DNA of 64,000 nt from Cunninghamia lanceolata (Eukaryota; Streptophyta; Pinopsida; Cupressales; Cupressaceae): assembly GCA_027924645.1 (NCBI GenBank), contig BSBN01001965.1, forward strand, positions 16,916,001-16,980,000, read 5' to 3'. Under the pieces are notes generated by a model. It saw only the letters and a list, made by a program, of their open reading frames with translations, ran no database searches and was not told the DNA's origin. Made by a program: the position numbers and the translations under genes. Positions 47,763-61,310 of the stretch are shown in pieces; position 1 is the stretch's first letter; each line of letters opens with the position of its first letter.

Positions 47763-48900
47763 TTATGAGAAATAGGGCTTAAGGAGCTGACCGTGCATCA
47801 GTAATTCCTGTAATTCACCATTTAGGGCCTGGAGAAAATAAGAGTCCTCTCCATGAGTGTTACTTATTAGGTACGCACCCATTCCTAAGGATCAAATTTA
47901 CCATGTTTTCCCTTATCTTGACTTCTGACATTCCATACAAGGACTAAATCATTAACCTAAATTTTCTTTCTACAGTCCTATCAAAAAAATATTTCACCTT
48001 TTGTTGTTTCTTCAGATTAGTCTTATGTGCTTCTCTCCTAGTCTCATCCAGTGCAATCAAATAGTTTATCCTTTCATTCATTGTATCTTCTACTTCTTCA
48101 TCATTCTCCTGTATGAATTTGTAAACTGGTAAGAGATTGTTTACTAGCAACTTAGCCTCTATGCCATACACCAACTCAAAAGGGGACTTCCCAATTGCCT
48201 TCTTTATTGTCACCCTATCATCCCATTGTTCCAAACTTAACTTTGAATCCCATTCCCTTTTATTCTTATCAATTACCCTTTTGATAATCTTCATAGGACT
48301 TTTGTTTCTTGATTTTTCTTAACCATTTCCTTGTGGGTGATATGGTGATGCATGGGATAAATTGATTCCATAGTTATTGCACAAGTCAATAAATTCACTA
48401 GACCTAAAGCACATGGCATTGTCTGTAATCAATTTTACATGCACTCAAAATATTATTATAATGTGTTCTAAAATGAAATCAAACACCACATTGCATGTAG
48501 CTTTCTTAGTTAGGATAGCTTCAATCCATTTAGTGAAATAATTAGTAGCAACTAAGATCCAACTGTGTCCTCCACTTGATTTCTCTATGATTTCCCCTAT
48601 AAAGTTAATTCCCCATTACTAAAATGGAGCCTCCACTGTTACAGTTCTAAGGGGTAATGCACCTTCATACTTGTGTTTTCTTGAGAATTTGTGACAGGGA
48701 TCACACTTTCTTACCATCTTTTGTGCATCTGAGAAGAGTGTTGGCCACCAGTACCCTTCCCTAAGGATTTTGTGAGTAGTTGTCTTAGCAGTATAGTGTC
48801 CACCACATACTCCTTTATGCATATCATTAAGAATGTTCCTAGCTTGATGTTCGTCCACACAATTGAGTAGTATTCCATCAGGATTCTTCCAGTACAATTC
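47763..48900 (-). pseudogene. pol: Element A integrase
   Basis: Minus-strand gypsy integrase. The HHCC zinc region GGHYTAKTTTHKILREGYWW with CDPC lies in 48619-48897. Core: the first catalytic Asp is Asn (WGINFIG, near 48600), the second is kept in LITDNAMCF (near 48420), and the third is Lys at 48313-48315 where Glu is expected. The C-terminal part (47944-48294) has SPFELVYGIEA, then a decayed end GQLLKPYFS and TAA at 47763-47765. Similarity to F integrase and the Tat-style spacer place A in the same broad lineage. Inactive. Confidence 0.85.
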
Positions 48901-48903
48901 TCC

Positions 48904-49933
48904 TTAGACAATAACATATTTGATTGCATGCAGCTTCAGGGTTCTCTTTTTGATATCACTCAGATGGTATGGGGAATTTAAATTTTGTAAATAGTGCACA
49001 ATATCCCTATACCACCCTAACTCTGACATATTTACAGTTTCATCTTGAGTCATGTTAACTTGACATGCTTCCAAATTTGACTGTGCCATCAGCTTAGCCA
49101 AACCTTGTCCCCTTACCAATTTAGTAATTTGTATTTGAATGTTGAACTCTTGTAGATTGTTTATCCATCTGCATCTTCTTCCTATCACTTCCTACTAAGT
49201 GAATATGTCTTTGATAACTGCATGGGGTACATATGCAATGATCCAAAAACCCACCAAATAGGTTGTAAAACTTTTAACTGCTCTGACTAATGCATAGGCC
49301 TGCTTTTCCATGATGTCATACTTCAACTTTGTTGCCTGCAATGACTTGCTAAAGAAAGCAATAGGCTACTCAAAACCATCTTCATTTTTCTGTAGTAATC
49401 ATGCAACAATTGTGTGAAAAGAAGCAAATGAAAACAATTGAAATGGCTTAGAAAAATTAGGAGATTTCAATATAGGAGCCATTTTGATAGCTTCTTTGAT
49501 GTTCTAGAATAATTAGGTTGCTTCACTTCCCCATTTTATAGTTTCACCTTTCTTCAACATTTTAGATATGTCCTTTGTAATTTCTCCAAAGTTGGGAATA
49601 AATCTCCTAACATAATTGATTTGCCCAAAGAAAGATTGAATGCCTTTCATTGTCTTGGGAATTTGAATTTTGTCAATTTCTGCAACCCTTTCAGAATCAA
49701 TCTTGACTCCATCCTTGGAAATAATGTGCCCCAATAGTTTTCCTTCTACCACCCCAAAAGCACACTTCTTTGGATTAATTGAAATGCCATATTCTAATGC
49801 TCTAACAAAAATATGTTCTAAATGCATGCAATGTTGCTCTTCCTTCTTTGAATAAGCAGTTAAATCATCTTCATATATAACTAAGATTGAGATAATTAAT
49901 CCTATAAAAGCAACATCCATAGCTTGTTGGAAT
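48904..49933 (-). pseudogene. pol: Element A RT (C-terminal half) and RNase H
   Basis: On the minus strand, 49513-49933 gives FQQAMDVAFIGLI, then the catalytic YMDD position as YEDD (VIYEDDLTAYS near 49870), GISINPKKCAFGV and GKLLGHIISKDGVKID, all RT. 48904-49512 is a decayed RNase H and connection (ITKLVRGQGLAKLMAQSN, ELGWYRDIVHYL). The RT is cut at the FQQAM motif by chromovirus E at 49934, so the upstream half must lie beyond both E and J, outside the window. Confidence 0.88.
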
Positions 49934-50244
49934 TGTTAGGAACCCGTGTTTAACCCTTCTCTTTACATTGTTAGTATATTGCTGTTAGACGCATATGCTT
50001 TGTAAGTCATCCCATGAGTATATTGTATTATCCCACATTCATGGGGAGTAATAGTTGTTTAGATTAGACTTAGTATATAAGTACATGTTGAGGCCAATGA
50101 AGGCATCCACGAGTTTATTGTATTGAGATTTCTCAAAGGAGGTTTCCCCCTTGAAGTGGTCTGTGATCAATAAATTCCTTCTATGTTCTGCTATTTCTAT
50201 TATTTCATGCATTTTCATTATTTTGTTGCAGGAGGTTCCTCTCA
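49934..50244 (+). repeat. Element E 5' LTR
   Basis: TGTTAGGAACCCGTG to CCTCTCA, 311 bp, matching 55504-55811. TATATAAG lies near 50072. Confidence 0.92.
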
Positions 50245-50246
50245 TC

Positions 50247-50262
50247 TTGTATCAGAACGCTT
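50247..50262 (+). other. Element E primer binding site
   Basis: TTGTATCAGAACGC just after the LTR, close to the initiator Met-tRNA complement. Confidence 0.7.
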
Positions 50263-51223
50263 TCTTGGGCTCACTGGGTGGAATTTCTATAATTTTTTTT
50301 TGCAGTGGGCTCCAGGCACTTTGATTATTTCAATAGTTCTTTTTTAATTGCATCTGTATTGTTCATTTCAATTGTAGGTATGGATCAGGGAATAATCCCT
50401 ATCCGCTGGGCATAGCCCTAAAACTCATTGTGAGGAGTACCACAAGAACCCTGAAGTAGCTGGCCCATTGAGAGGACTTGCCAGTGAAAAGGGCAATAGC
50501 CCCTACTTGATTGACTAGTTCCCATCCATGAGGTAAACCAAGAGCTATCATTTGTGGTAAAGTGGTTATCAATTTTACCTGAGTTATGGAGTGAGGGGTA
50601 CTGCCCCAATACGTAAGTCGTTAGACAACATTGGTAGCCGAGTGAATCCCCTAAACCCTTAGGAAGCCAAACATACCTGGGGTCCATATCTATTGCCAGC
50701 TGATAAATAATAAATTGCATCTATCCAGAGCCGTTGCAAATCTTGTTGCAGATCGTTTGCATATTTTTGTGCCATATCTTCCTTGCTTTAGCTCCATTTC
50801 TCCTGAAAATTCACTGGAACCCCTGAAATTCCATTATGTATATTTCCTTCCTTGAGGACCCTATCCCAAATTCTACTTATTGAAGCTCGAAATCCCACAT
50901 TTGTCTATTTTTAGGGTTTTCCATAACTTCTTTGATTCCCACCCAATCACCTTCAAAATTTGCCACAGTGTTCATCTCCTATTTTTTCTCCTGTGTCCCT
51001 CTTGGATAAATTTTCCCACTCTTTCACCCCACTTCTGAAATCCCCATTTTCTGCTTCCTTGTCCCTCAAAAAGTGTCCAAAAACTAGTCAAACCCTAATT
51101 ATCCATCAGAGTTTTTCCCAAATCCAAATTTTCCTTTACTAAAAAAGTTTTTGTTTTTATTTTTCTACCCATTCCCCAAAAAAAACTTGGTTATGGTTGT
51201 CACTTGCGTAGGAGAAAAAAAAC
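50263..51223 (+). other. Element E leader
   Basis: About 960 bp before gag with no supported ORF; T-rich toward the end. Confidence 0.6.
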
Positions 51224-52180
51224 ATGGAGTATGAACTTGCAGCCCTCAAGACCAAACTCCAAGATCTAGATGAAAACATTCTTGGCCTCAATCTTCAGCA
51301 TTCAGCCATGAACAATAGACGGCAGCTAGAGTCTTTTGCAGACACTGGGTTCTCTTCTTCCAGCAATTTTTGTGGGCTGAAGCTTGATTTTCCTTGCTTC
51401 AATGGTGATGATCCGACTAGATGGATATACTAGGTAGAACAATATTTTAGTCTGCATAATACTTTTGATGTCAAAAAATTCCCACTTGCATCCTTTCATT
51501 TGGAACATGAAGGCCTTCAATGGTTCCGTTGGTACATCAAGGCTCATGAGGAGCCAAAATAGACAGATTTTTGTAAACTCATTTTGCAATGATTTGGCCC
51601 TAGTGCTTTTGATAAATTCACAGGAGCACTCACTAAACTTCACCAAACTGGCACTGTGAGAGAATATCAGACAGAATTTGAGAAACTAGCCAATCACATA
51701 AAGGGTTTGTCTGATGAATTCTTTAGGAGTTGTTTTGTCAATGGTCTGAAGGATGCAATCCGATCTAAGGTTAAAATGTTTCATCCCAGCACAATGATGG
51801 AAGCCCTAGGGTTGGCTAAATTGGTAGAGGACAAGGTCATAGCTCAATAGTGCTACAAATCCACTTTTGTTCCATTTAGAAATATGGTTTCCCAAAGACC
51901 TCCAATCATGCCAACTCCTAGAACAACTCCAATCAAGCATTTGTTTGAAGCAGAGATGTGGGCACGTAGAGAAAAAGGGCGTTGTTATAATTCTGATGAG
52001 AAATTCACTCAGGGACATAGATGTGTTGAGAAAAAGCTCTATCTCTTAGATGTGGATTCTTTGCCTGCAACTAAAGTTTATGAAGATGCTCAGGATATAG
52101 TAGATTATTAGGTTGACATTCAGTAGCCACTTTTTGACCCTCCTCAAGATGACCACCTAGAGATATCTCTCCATACTTTA
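51224..52180 (+). pseudogene. gag: Element E gag
   Basis: The ATG at 51224 gives MEYELAALKTKLQDLDENIL, a coiled-coil start usual in chromovirus Gag. Then LDFPCFNGDDPTRWIY, EHEGLQWFRWY, TVREYQTEFEKLANH and SCFVNGLKDAIRSKV follow across shifted frames. The zinc motif near 51990-52025 reads RCYNSDEKFTQGHRC, with Ser in place of the second Cys. TAG stops at 51431 and elsewhere. Dead. Confidence 0.88.
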
Positions 52181-52740
52181 GCAGGAGTCACCACCCCACA
52201 AACCATGCGGGTCAAGGGTTACTTAAAGAAGCTCCCTCTTATAATACTCATTGATTCTGGTAGCACTCATAACTTCATTGACCCTTGGATTGCCAAATAG
52301 GTTGATTGTTTTGTCCATCCTTGCTCTAGCTTTGAAGTCATGATTGCCAATGGGGGTACATTACCTTGCAAAGGGAAGTGTCACAATGTACGTATCTCTA
52401 TTAGAGATTATAACCTGCGCTCTGACATGTTTTCCTTGCCCTTAGGAGGATGTGATGTGGTTTTGGGTGGTCAATGGCTAAACTTTGGATGCAGTTTTCA
52501 GACAATGGGAAAAAACACACATTGAAGGGCTTAAAACCAGGGTCTCTCAGCATCATTAGTTTGCATCGCATGGAAATGCTCCTTAAGAAGAATTCACATG
52601 GTGTCATCTCTTAGCTCCATTCCATTCAGATGCAACCATCAGTGGTCTCCATGACTCCTTCAAATCTACAACAAATTTTGGATAGATATGCATGTGTCTT
52701 TACTGAACCAGCGGGATTACCACCTTCACAACCAAAGGAC
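52181..52740 (+). pseudogene. pol: Element E protease
   Basis: LIILIDSGSTHNFIDPWIA with the catalytic Asp near 52252, then VMIANGGTLPCKGKC and LPLGGCDVVLGGQWL, the full retropepsin pattern. TAG near 52300 and TGA near 52523 interrupt it. From there to 52740 is the linker to RT. Confidence 0.88.
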
Positions 52741-54200
52741 CATCATATTCAGCTCCTTCCTGGAAGTGTTCCTCCCAACATCAGGCCCTATCGCTAGTCA
52801 TTTCACCAAAAGACAGAGATTGAGATGCTCGTTCGGGACTTACTAAAGCAAGGTATTATTCTCCCTAGTACCAGTTCCTTTTCTTCACTAGTTCTTCTTG
52901 TCCAAAAAAAGATGGGTCATGGCACCTCTGCATTGACTTCCAACCACTTAATCACATCACAATCAAGGATAAGTTTCCAATTCCTATTGTTGATAAGCTT
53001 CTTGATGAGTTTCATGGTGCTTATTTTTTCTCCAAGTTGGATCTTCGTTCTAGGTATCACCAAATTCGGGTTCATGAGGATGATATCCCTAAAATGGATT
53101 TCCACATGCATGATGGCCACTATGAGTTTTTGGTCATGCGCTTTTGCCTCACTAATGCTCCTTCCACATTCTAGGCATTGATGAATAAAATATTCCTGCC
53201 CTACTTGTAGAAATTCATTCTGGTCTTCTTTGATGATATCCTCATCTATAGTAAAACATGGGCTGAGCATCTCCAACATCTGGATCTTGTACTGCAACTT
53301 CTCTCTGATCATCATCTCTATCCAAAACAGTCTAAATGTGTTTTTGTGTAGGAGGAAGTTGAGTATCTTGGGCATATTATTTCAGCCCAAGGGGTTCAAG
53401 TGGATCCTACCAAAATAGATGCCATGAAAAATTAGCCACATCCTCAGACACTCAAGAGCCTCCATGGTTTTTTGGGACTGACTGGCTACTACTGCAAGTT
53501 TTTCAAGGATTATGGGAAGATTGCAGCTCCATTAACAGTTCTATTGAAAAAGGATGGTTTTACATAGACACATGTTGCTGATTGTGCATTTGAAAAACTA
53601 AAACAAGCTATGTGCACTACACCTATTCTATCTATGCCAGATTTTTCCAAGACCTTCACTATTGAGAGTGATGCTTGTGGCAATGGACTTGGTGTTGTTC
53701 TCCTTCAATATGAACATCCCATTGCATTCACTAGCAAAGCCCTTTTATGTAAGAATTTAATACTCTCTACATATGATAAGGAAATGATGGCTATTTTTCA
53801 TGCAGTACATAAGTGGTGGCCATACCTATTAGGGAATCATTTATGCATCAAGACTGATCACAAGAGTCTAAAATATTTCCTAGAACAATGGGTCTCCTCT
53901 CCAATACAATACAAATGGGTTAGCAAACTCATGGGTTATGACTATGAGATCACTTACAAGAAGCATAAGGAAAATATTGTGGTGGATGCTCTTTCTCACA
54001 CATTTGATAATCAAGCTTCTCTTTCAACTATTTCTATGCCTGTTCCAAATTGGTTGGAATTTGTCCAACAGGGCTATATCAATGACTCTTCATTATCTCA
54101 AATCATGCAACAGTTGGCCAATAACCCTTTTGTTGTACCTCATTACTCTTGGGATGGTGCTTCTTTGAGATACAAGGGTCATCTGGTGCTTCCATAGAGC
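52741..54200 (+). pseudogene. pol: Element E reverse transcriptase and RNase H
   Basis: [21 protein letters not shown], then after a frameshift near 52910 [33 protein letters not shown] and the catalytic FFDD at 53225-53236, then GHIISAQGVQVDP and [15 protein letters not shown]. RNase H (53610-54197): TIESDACGNGLGVVLLQ, YDKEMMAIFHAVHKWWPYL, KTDHKSLKYFLEQ, and VVDALSH, a complete catalytic set. Several TAG stops. The 53610-54197 frame is the best preserved. Confidence 0.9.
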
Positions 54201-55375
54201 ACAGATCTTCAACAGGCTGTCTTCTATGAACTCCATGCTTCTCCATCCGTAGGGCACTCTGGGTTTATCAAAACTTATGAGCGGGAATGGCATAACTTCT
54301 TTTGGAGGGGAATGAAAAGGAAAATTCAATAGATGGTGGCTGAATGTGATACTTGTCAGTGCAACAAGGGTGAAATGACACTCCTTCCTGGATTGCTTGA
54401 ACCCTTGCCCATCCCTACATGGATTTGGACAAATATTTCTATGGATTTCATTGAAGGGCTCCCTAAATATAGAGGGAAGATAGTGATCTTGGTTGTGGTT
54501 GATTGCCTCTCCAAATATAGTCATTTTTGTGCCCTCAACCATCCCTATACTACCTCCTTAGTCACACAGATTTTCATGGACCAGATCTTCCATCCTCATG
54601 GAATCCCTTCTTCCATTGTCTTAGATCGTGATGCAACTTTCACCAGTCATTTTTTGATAGAACTATTTCACCACGTTGGCACCAAACTGAAGATGAGTTT
54701 AGGGTATCACCCACAAACAGATGGTCAGACTAAAGTTATCAACAAATGTTTGGAAACTTATCTTCGTTGCTTCACCTTAGAACAACAGCATCAGTGGGCA
54801 AAATGGATCCCTCTCATTGAATGGTGGTATAATACCTCCTACCACACTACATCTAAAATGACTCCATATGAAGTAGTCTATGGTTAGGCACTGCCAGTAC
54901 TCCTTCCATACAACCCCAGCAGTTCACCAGTTCAGGCAGTTGACATGGTTCTCCGAACTTGAGATTAGATTCTTCGCATTTTGCAAGACAATCTTCACAT
55001 GGCAAGAAATCAAATGAAACAACAAGCTGATCAGCACCTTTCTGAGCACACTTTTCAAGTAGGTGATATGGTTTTTCTTTGTCTACAGCCATACAAGCAA
55101 TCCTCCCTGAAAATCAAAGGGCATCATAAGTTGGCTCCAAAGTTCTATGGGCCATATAAGGTTCTTCAGAAGATTGGATCAGTTGCTTATAAATTGGAGC
55201 TTCCTCCTCCTTCATGTGTTCATCCAGTATTTCATGTCTCTTGTCTAAAGAAAGTTCTTGGCACCAACATCAGAGCACAAATTGTTTTACCAGAACTGGA
55301 TAATGAAGGATCCATCATTTTGGAGCTAGAGACAATCCTCGATAGGTGCACTCATCAAGTTCACTCTTAATCCAT
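54201..55375 (+). pseudogene. pol: Element E integrase
   Basis: HHCC region (ELHASPSVGHSGFIKTYERE, CDTCQCNK) at about 54225-54365. Core: first Asp in SMDFIEGLP (near 54445), second in VLDRDATFTSHF (near 54628), and YHPQTDGQTKVINK, where the catalytic Glu is Lys (54732-54734). The C-terminal domain has [31 protein letters not shown] and [11 protein letters not shown]. Stops at 54885 and about 54961. Inactive. Confidence 0.92.
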
Positions 55376-55490
55376 CACATAGGTATTAATTTAGTGGCAC
55401 AAAATGCAACTAGAGGATGCTACATGGGAACCACTCCTTTGCATTTAGTAACAATTTCCACATCTTAAGCTTTGAGGACAAATCTTTTCT
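55300..55490 (+). pseudogene. Element E chromodomain-like C-terminus
   Basis: After integrase, [14 protein letters not shown] then WHKMQLEDATWEP in a stop-interrupted frame up to about 55480. The aromatic positions and ATWEP are characteristic of chromodomains that direct chromoviruses to specific chromatin. Confidence 0.75.
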
Positions 55491-55503
55491 AACAGGGAGG
55501 GGA

Positions 55504-55811
55504 TGTTAGGAACCCGTGTTTAATCCTTCTCTTTACTTTGTTAGTATATTGTTGTTGGATGCATATGCTTTGTAAGTCATCCTATGAGTATATTGTATTA
55601 TCCCACAATCATGGGGAGTAATAGTTGTTTTGATTAGACTTAGTATATAAGTATGTGTTGAGGCCAATGAAGGCATCCACCAGTTTATTGTATTGATCTT
55701 CCTCAAAGAAGGTTGCCCCCTCGAAGTGGCCTACGATCAATAAATTCCTTCTGTGTTATGCTATTTTTATTATTTCATTCATTTTCATTATTTTTTTCTA
55801 GGAGGTTCTAT
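55504..55811 (+). repeat. Element E 3' LTR, end missing
   Basis: TGTTAGGAACCCGTG preceded by the polypurine tract AGGGAGGGGA (55494-55503). It matches the 5' LTR to within a few bases of its end, then is cut by element J. Confidence 0.9.
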
Positions 55812-56748
55812 TGATGATGATTGCTAGTCATAACAACATGCATAAAAATTTTCACAACAAACCTTTATTATCTTGTAAAGTACAATCAACTTAAGATAAG
55901 TTGATGACTCCAAGTCTCTGTTGATCAAGTCATGATCATCTAATGTTACTTAGAGGTTGATGTGACATGCTATTTTCTATTTCAAGAGGTCTTACATCTA
56001 TCTAGATGACCACTATTACACCATTTCTTGTAAATTTACTCCATAGATAGGTTTACTCTATTTCCAAAGATAGCTGATATATTTGCATGTTTGATCAATT
56101 CTTCTAATCATTGATCATCATGAACTTGTTCTTTCTTTTGCATTATATATTTATTCAAATTATGTGTCTATAAGTGGATATTTGCATGTATTTGCATGAT
56201 GTTGGTATGAATTCGCATGAGATTTGTCAATTTCACATACTTTTACTCTAAATATGCTCTATATTTCCAATTATCTACGGGATATCAACATATTTTATGT
56301 TATTTTCTTTTAATTTTTTGGTATTTGCAATTATGGTGATGATCTAATATGAAATTGAAAGAAATTTAAAAGAATGCTTCTAATTTTAGTGAATCTTTAG
56401 CCATTGAACCACATACATACAAGATACATTCATGAGGAGAAGGAATCAAACCATATGTCACCAGGATGTTCCATAGCTAGATATGGACGATGGTAACTTC
56501 AAAGGATAAGGAATGAAAACAACACATGTAGATTGACAAGCACTCCAAAGGACGTAGTTGATCAATGCATGTATCTAGAATTCAACCACAGATTACTCAA
56601 GATTTATGATGATTTGTAATCAAATATGCTTCTCTTTCATTCAGTATGCATAACATGTACATTTACAACAACTTTGAAATGAGTCCTGATATTTCAGCAA
56701 TCAAATTTCAATTAAGTTTTGAATGTTCAAAATATTGCACCCCTACAC

Positions 56749-56756
56749 CTTTTATA
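56749..56756 (-). promoter_or_regulatory. TATA box of element J LTR
   Basis: TATAAAAG on the minus strand, about 190 bases after the ORF stop; same position and flanks (TATAAAAGGTG) as in F. Confidence 0.7.
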
Positions 56757-56945
56757 GACTAAGGTGAGGAGGTAGCTACAAAATGACCTACAGTTAGGAT
56801 TTGTCAATTAAGATCAATAGTTGATAATAACTCCTTGACTCAGTCAACTTTTCCTCGTGGCACAAGTTGCCAGCTGGCAACCATCTAGATGACTCATTAT
56901 CTATGAGTGCTTTATGCATATGTTCCCTTGATTATGCATCTTCAT

Positions 56946-59900
56946 TCATTTTTCAGGTTCCTCTTCATTTTCTTCTTCTTCATCATGATCATCATCTTCA
57001 TTAGTTTTGGTATCGCTGTCACCTTGATGTACATCCTCTTATATGTGGACCTTCATTGCTGTCCTGATGTACTCATATGACTGCACTATTTTATTCACCT
57101 CTCCTCCATCCTAGATTTTGGCTTTTGTTATGACATGCTTATGAGACTGGGATTTATCTTTGAGTGCTTCCATCTTACCTTTTCTATTGTTTAAAGTCTC
57201 ATTATAATTTTCCACCTTGACCTTTATTCTCATGATCTTATTCGTCACTTCTTCCATCAGGTGGGTGAGGGGGTCATCTACCACTGGCTGCAAATTATCA
57301 TGCAGATCTTTGATAGCAAAGTCCGCATCCTGATTTTCAATCTTTCCCTCTACTTTTCCTTCTAAGGATTCAAGAATATCTGCTTCATAAGCCACAATGT
57401 TGTGCAGCTTTATACTTATATCTCTGAGCTTGCCACTGCATTTCTTCAGGATATCACATTCGAACCTGATATCCTCATACCATATGTCTATTAGTAGGGT
57501 GGTGTTATTATCCAACACTTGATTATTTATTAGGATTTGAGGATCAATCCTCTCTATTTCACTTAAAGTAGTTAGGTCCTTTTCTAATTGGAACAACGGT
57601 TTCCCTATTTCATTTTGCACTTTTTCTACCTTTCTCTTTAAACTACTTAAAGAATTCCACCTCTATAAGGAGGTTCTCAAAACATCCTCAGCTCTAGTGA
57701 GCGCTGACAACATCCATTTCTCCATGATCATGGCCTCATGCTTCATGAGGTCCAACTTGGTGACCTCCTCCTGGGATATGATAGTAATTGGGACTCTCGG
57801 ATCAACTGGCATATTGTCAGGGTTAAATAACCCTTTTATGTATGAATGCAGCTGAGCAATGTGCTCTTTATGCTTTTTATTTTTCTCTTTCTCCTTCTTT
57901 ACCCTTTGGTTCAAAGAATCAATGATATCCTTCCCTTCTTGACCTTCTTGGTCCTCACTAGCAAAACCCAAATCAATAGTTGTGATTTGGAATTCCTCCA
58001 AGGTGATCTTGCCCTTCTCCTTTTCAACTGTGGGAAGTGCTACCTATGTAGCACTTCTACCTCTGGCAGGATCTCTCCTAATAGCTGATGTCAATCTAGG
58101 TTTCCTCTTTGGCTTCATTATTGTCTCTACAAACAAGGTGGAAACGTCAAATTCTTGAATTTCAGAGCCTAGTTCCATACCTATTTCTTTCTCCAACCAT
58201 TGAGGCACTTCATCTCTAGATCCTTGATGTCCTTTGTCATCATCATGTCTGCCCTGTTCTCTAGTATCTACTTCTATTCTCGACAGAGAAGGTGATTTCT
58301 TAGTTTCTTCCTCATGGAGTTCCTCATGAGGGGGATCTTGTTGCATCTCTTCTTGTTGAGGGGCCTCTTTCTATAGAGGAGGATCCTATGGAATGTCCAG
58401 ATGATGATCCGGTACCTAGTCTTGTACTCCCTCCTTCTAACTTTGATCTTCCTTATTACTTCCCTCATCCTGAGGCATGTTGACATCCGTGGATGTCTGT
58501 GTGTGTTGGCCTTATGCATCACCCTGATCTTGGGTCACTTCTTGTTCTGTACCTGATGCACCAACATCCTGTGTCTTAAGGTCCTCATGACCTGATTCAT
58601 CTTTAGTTCCCATGGCATCCTCTTAATCTCTCTAAGTCTAGGTAGTAGCATCACCTAGTGTATCTTTATCATCTTTGCCTTTCTATTAGAATTCTACTAT
58701 TCTTGGCTTTGTGGGTATCTCATGCTGTTGCTGACCCATATCAGTAGCAGTGCTTTCTTTTTCTATCTGCCTGGCCACTTCAATTTTATCTATCACATCA
58801 AGTGCACCTGCTTTATCCTTAGGGCTCACATCATCCCTGTATGTTAAATCTACGAAGGTAGGGCTAGTTACCTAATCAACTAACTTATCAAGCCCTATCT
58901 ATTGGGCTTCCCTCTCTGGGCTTCCTTTTTTTACTCTGTTTGCTTCACCTCCTCCAACACCACCATCTGTGCTAATGGGGTCCCATGTGGAGTCATGCAG
59001 GTAATGGACATGAGGGTCTCCATTCTTTGAGAGGCTACATTTTGCACTACCTCATCATCTGATAAGTCCACGGTGTCCTACAAGGAGAAAGGAACACCCT
59101 GGCCTGCCTTGATAGCTTCTTTTGTTTGCTCCTCTACCCTCTTAGTCTTGAACTATATTATGGTGGGAAGTTAAACATCATGCTGCAGCTCCTTCCTGAT
59201 CACTTCACCACCAGCTCCTCTTATTACAATAGGGTCGGCCTTGATATCACCCTGCATGGATATTCTTTTCCTCTTGGGTGGTGATGTCAGTGGCATCACC
59301 CTCCTCTTCCTACTAACCATCATTGGGTCATCACCTATAGGTTCCTTGTTTACCTACACTTCCTCAAATGGGATGTCCTCTTCTACTTCATGTTGTGAAG
59401 TCTGGCCCTCTTCCTGTAATCCTGTAGTTTCAACAATTGGCCTCAAGATCCTCTTTGTCTTTGGCTTTTCACCTAGAGGCTGTGCAAATGAGGCAGATGT
59501 CTGACCTGATATTGATGCACCTATGGCTAGTGTGGCAATTATTTCAATTATCACCCCCTTGGGTTCATCTTCCATTTTCTTTCCTCTAGGGGGACCTTTC
59601 CTCTATTTCTGTGTGGGTAACCTCTCCCCATTGGACTTTCTTTTCTCATTGAGGAAGTCATCATACTCCTCATCAGCTAGTTCTTTCCTTTTCTTCTTGG
59701 CATCAACTGTAAGGGCTATGCCCCTTTTCTTCAATCTATTTATTTCTTCATCTACCCAAGCTTGGGTTAATTGTAGCACTTCACCTGTAAAATGATCTAG
59801 GGAAATATCCTCCGACTATGTTAGATTAGGGGCTGATATGGTTTCATTGTACACCTTCTTGTCTTTATATTCATTAGACATAATCTTTCCATCATCCTTT

Positions 59901-61304
59901 CTCAGCTGTGCTGGAACTGGGATGTAGTCAAATGTCTTTATCTGGTTCAAGGTGAGCCTTCGATATTTTCTTCTCCTCACTTCAGCTTCATCCTCACAAT
60001 TAGTTCTGAAATCTTCCAGATGCTTCTGATGAATAGGTTTTCTGACTATTTTCTGCATCTTGCCATAGGGGTTATAAGATCTAGCCAAGGGAAAGGGCTG
60101 TAGATACATTAGTTTTAGACCTCCCATGACATACTTTATACTCTCTGAGTCTAAACACATATACCAGCCCATAGACACTGGAAATAATACTAGAGGTATC
60201 TTCTTTTGTTCTTTGTATGCTGCAACTATAGTAGACACTTGCCTGAGAAACTCCATCAGGACAACCCCATCAGTAGGGTATCTTGGTAGCATAAGGGGTT
60301 GTCCCTCAAATCCCTCTACCCTTATGTATGCAAGATGGCAAACTGGATGAACCAGGCACCATGTCTGTATATAACTTCTTGAGCCTCCATGCTTAGTCTC
60401 TTAGTTTTGTCTTCCTCCATGGTTCTAACTAGATGCATAGAGAATGCATCATTTACCAATTTGTAATCCAAGAGGTAGTTCTTTCTCTATAGCTAAGGAT
60501 AGTGATCCCATATGTGGGCATCATCTACATCACTGCCAGCCTTACCCACTGTAGTCAAGGCATCAAAGGTTCCCTTATAAGCACATGAGTACACAACATA
60601 TGAGGTTATATGAAACAGGCATTCCTGACCTCCCAGGTTCCTTATCCCTTCATCTAGTGCATCACTGATGATCTTGGCCCACAATAGCTTGTTATCTATA
60701 TATAGGACCATCTAGATGATTCCAAACATCTAATTCTCAAAATTCCCAGCATGAAGCCTACCTGTCATCCTACTTAGCAAGGCAATCATTTACTGGTACT
60801 CATCATCAAAATCAAATTTGTATAAGTGTACAAGCAATTTAGGTGAGGTACTATAGGTGCTATTCTTTGACCTCCATTGATACATCCTCTTGCTTGCATT
60901 CTTCTTATTGTTGTTGTACTATGTTTCCAATTTTCATAGGTCCTCTTTCCAACTGACAGATTAAAAGTAGAAGTGATGCCCTTGATTGAAAAGTCGGTAT
61001 ATACTCTTCCATGCTTCTCCACTCGCCTGGTCTTAGGATTATAGTTCCTGGCACATTCAACTACCAACTCTGGGGTCTCCATGGCATATGGAGATCTAGT
61101 TGCATGCCACATTCCTAAAACATATATTGCATCCATAAGGGTATTATTCTTGTCATAATCTATTCTTGTTGACCATGCCACTAGGACTATATCCCCCTGG
61201 TGAGTATCACCAATGATTTCATACTTAAACTATACCCCCTCGGGTTGAACAAACATAGGCTTAAGAAACTCTTAATCGAACCTGTTCCTTCTAAGATCTG
61301 CCAT
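56946..61304 (-). pseudogene. LTR (U3) ORF of element J
   Basis: ATG at 61304-61302 (MADLRRNRFD) and stop TGA at 56946-56948 after EENEEEPEK; 4,359 bp against 4,353 in F. N-terminal domain: FKYEIIGDTHQGD, TPELVVECARNYNPKTRRV, IWDHYPQL-type sequence, RYPTDGVVLMEFLRQ, VLFPVSMGWYMCLD and KMQKIVRKPIHQKHLEDF. The acidic middle is more decayed. RKPRLTSAIRRDPARG near 58090, GFASEDQEGQEGKDIIDSL near 57950, and the coiled coil KVEGKIENQDADFAIKDL near 57330 match F closely. Stops are scattered, but not at the two positions shared by both F copies. Function unknown. Confidence 0.75.
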
Positions 61305-61310
61305 TGACTC

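Larger units (their letters stand above)
49934..55811 (+). mobile_element. Element E: Ty3/gypsy chromovirus
   Basis: Short LTRs (49934-50244 and 55504-55811), a Met-tRNA-like primer site, gag, protease, RT, RNase H, integrase and a C-terminal chromodomain-like stretch. It lies in the RT gene of element A (left flank GGAAT). The last few bases of its 3' LTR are missing because J inserted there; the right target duplication is outside the window. The frames are heavily broken. Confidence 0.92.

Noticed and set aside
51326..51646. Minus-strand frames across element E (also 52917-53375, 54093-54542)
   Set aside because: Shadows of the plus-strand gag-pol, whose domains are clearly recognisable.
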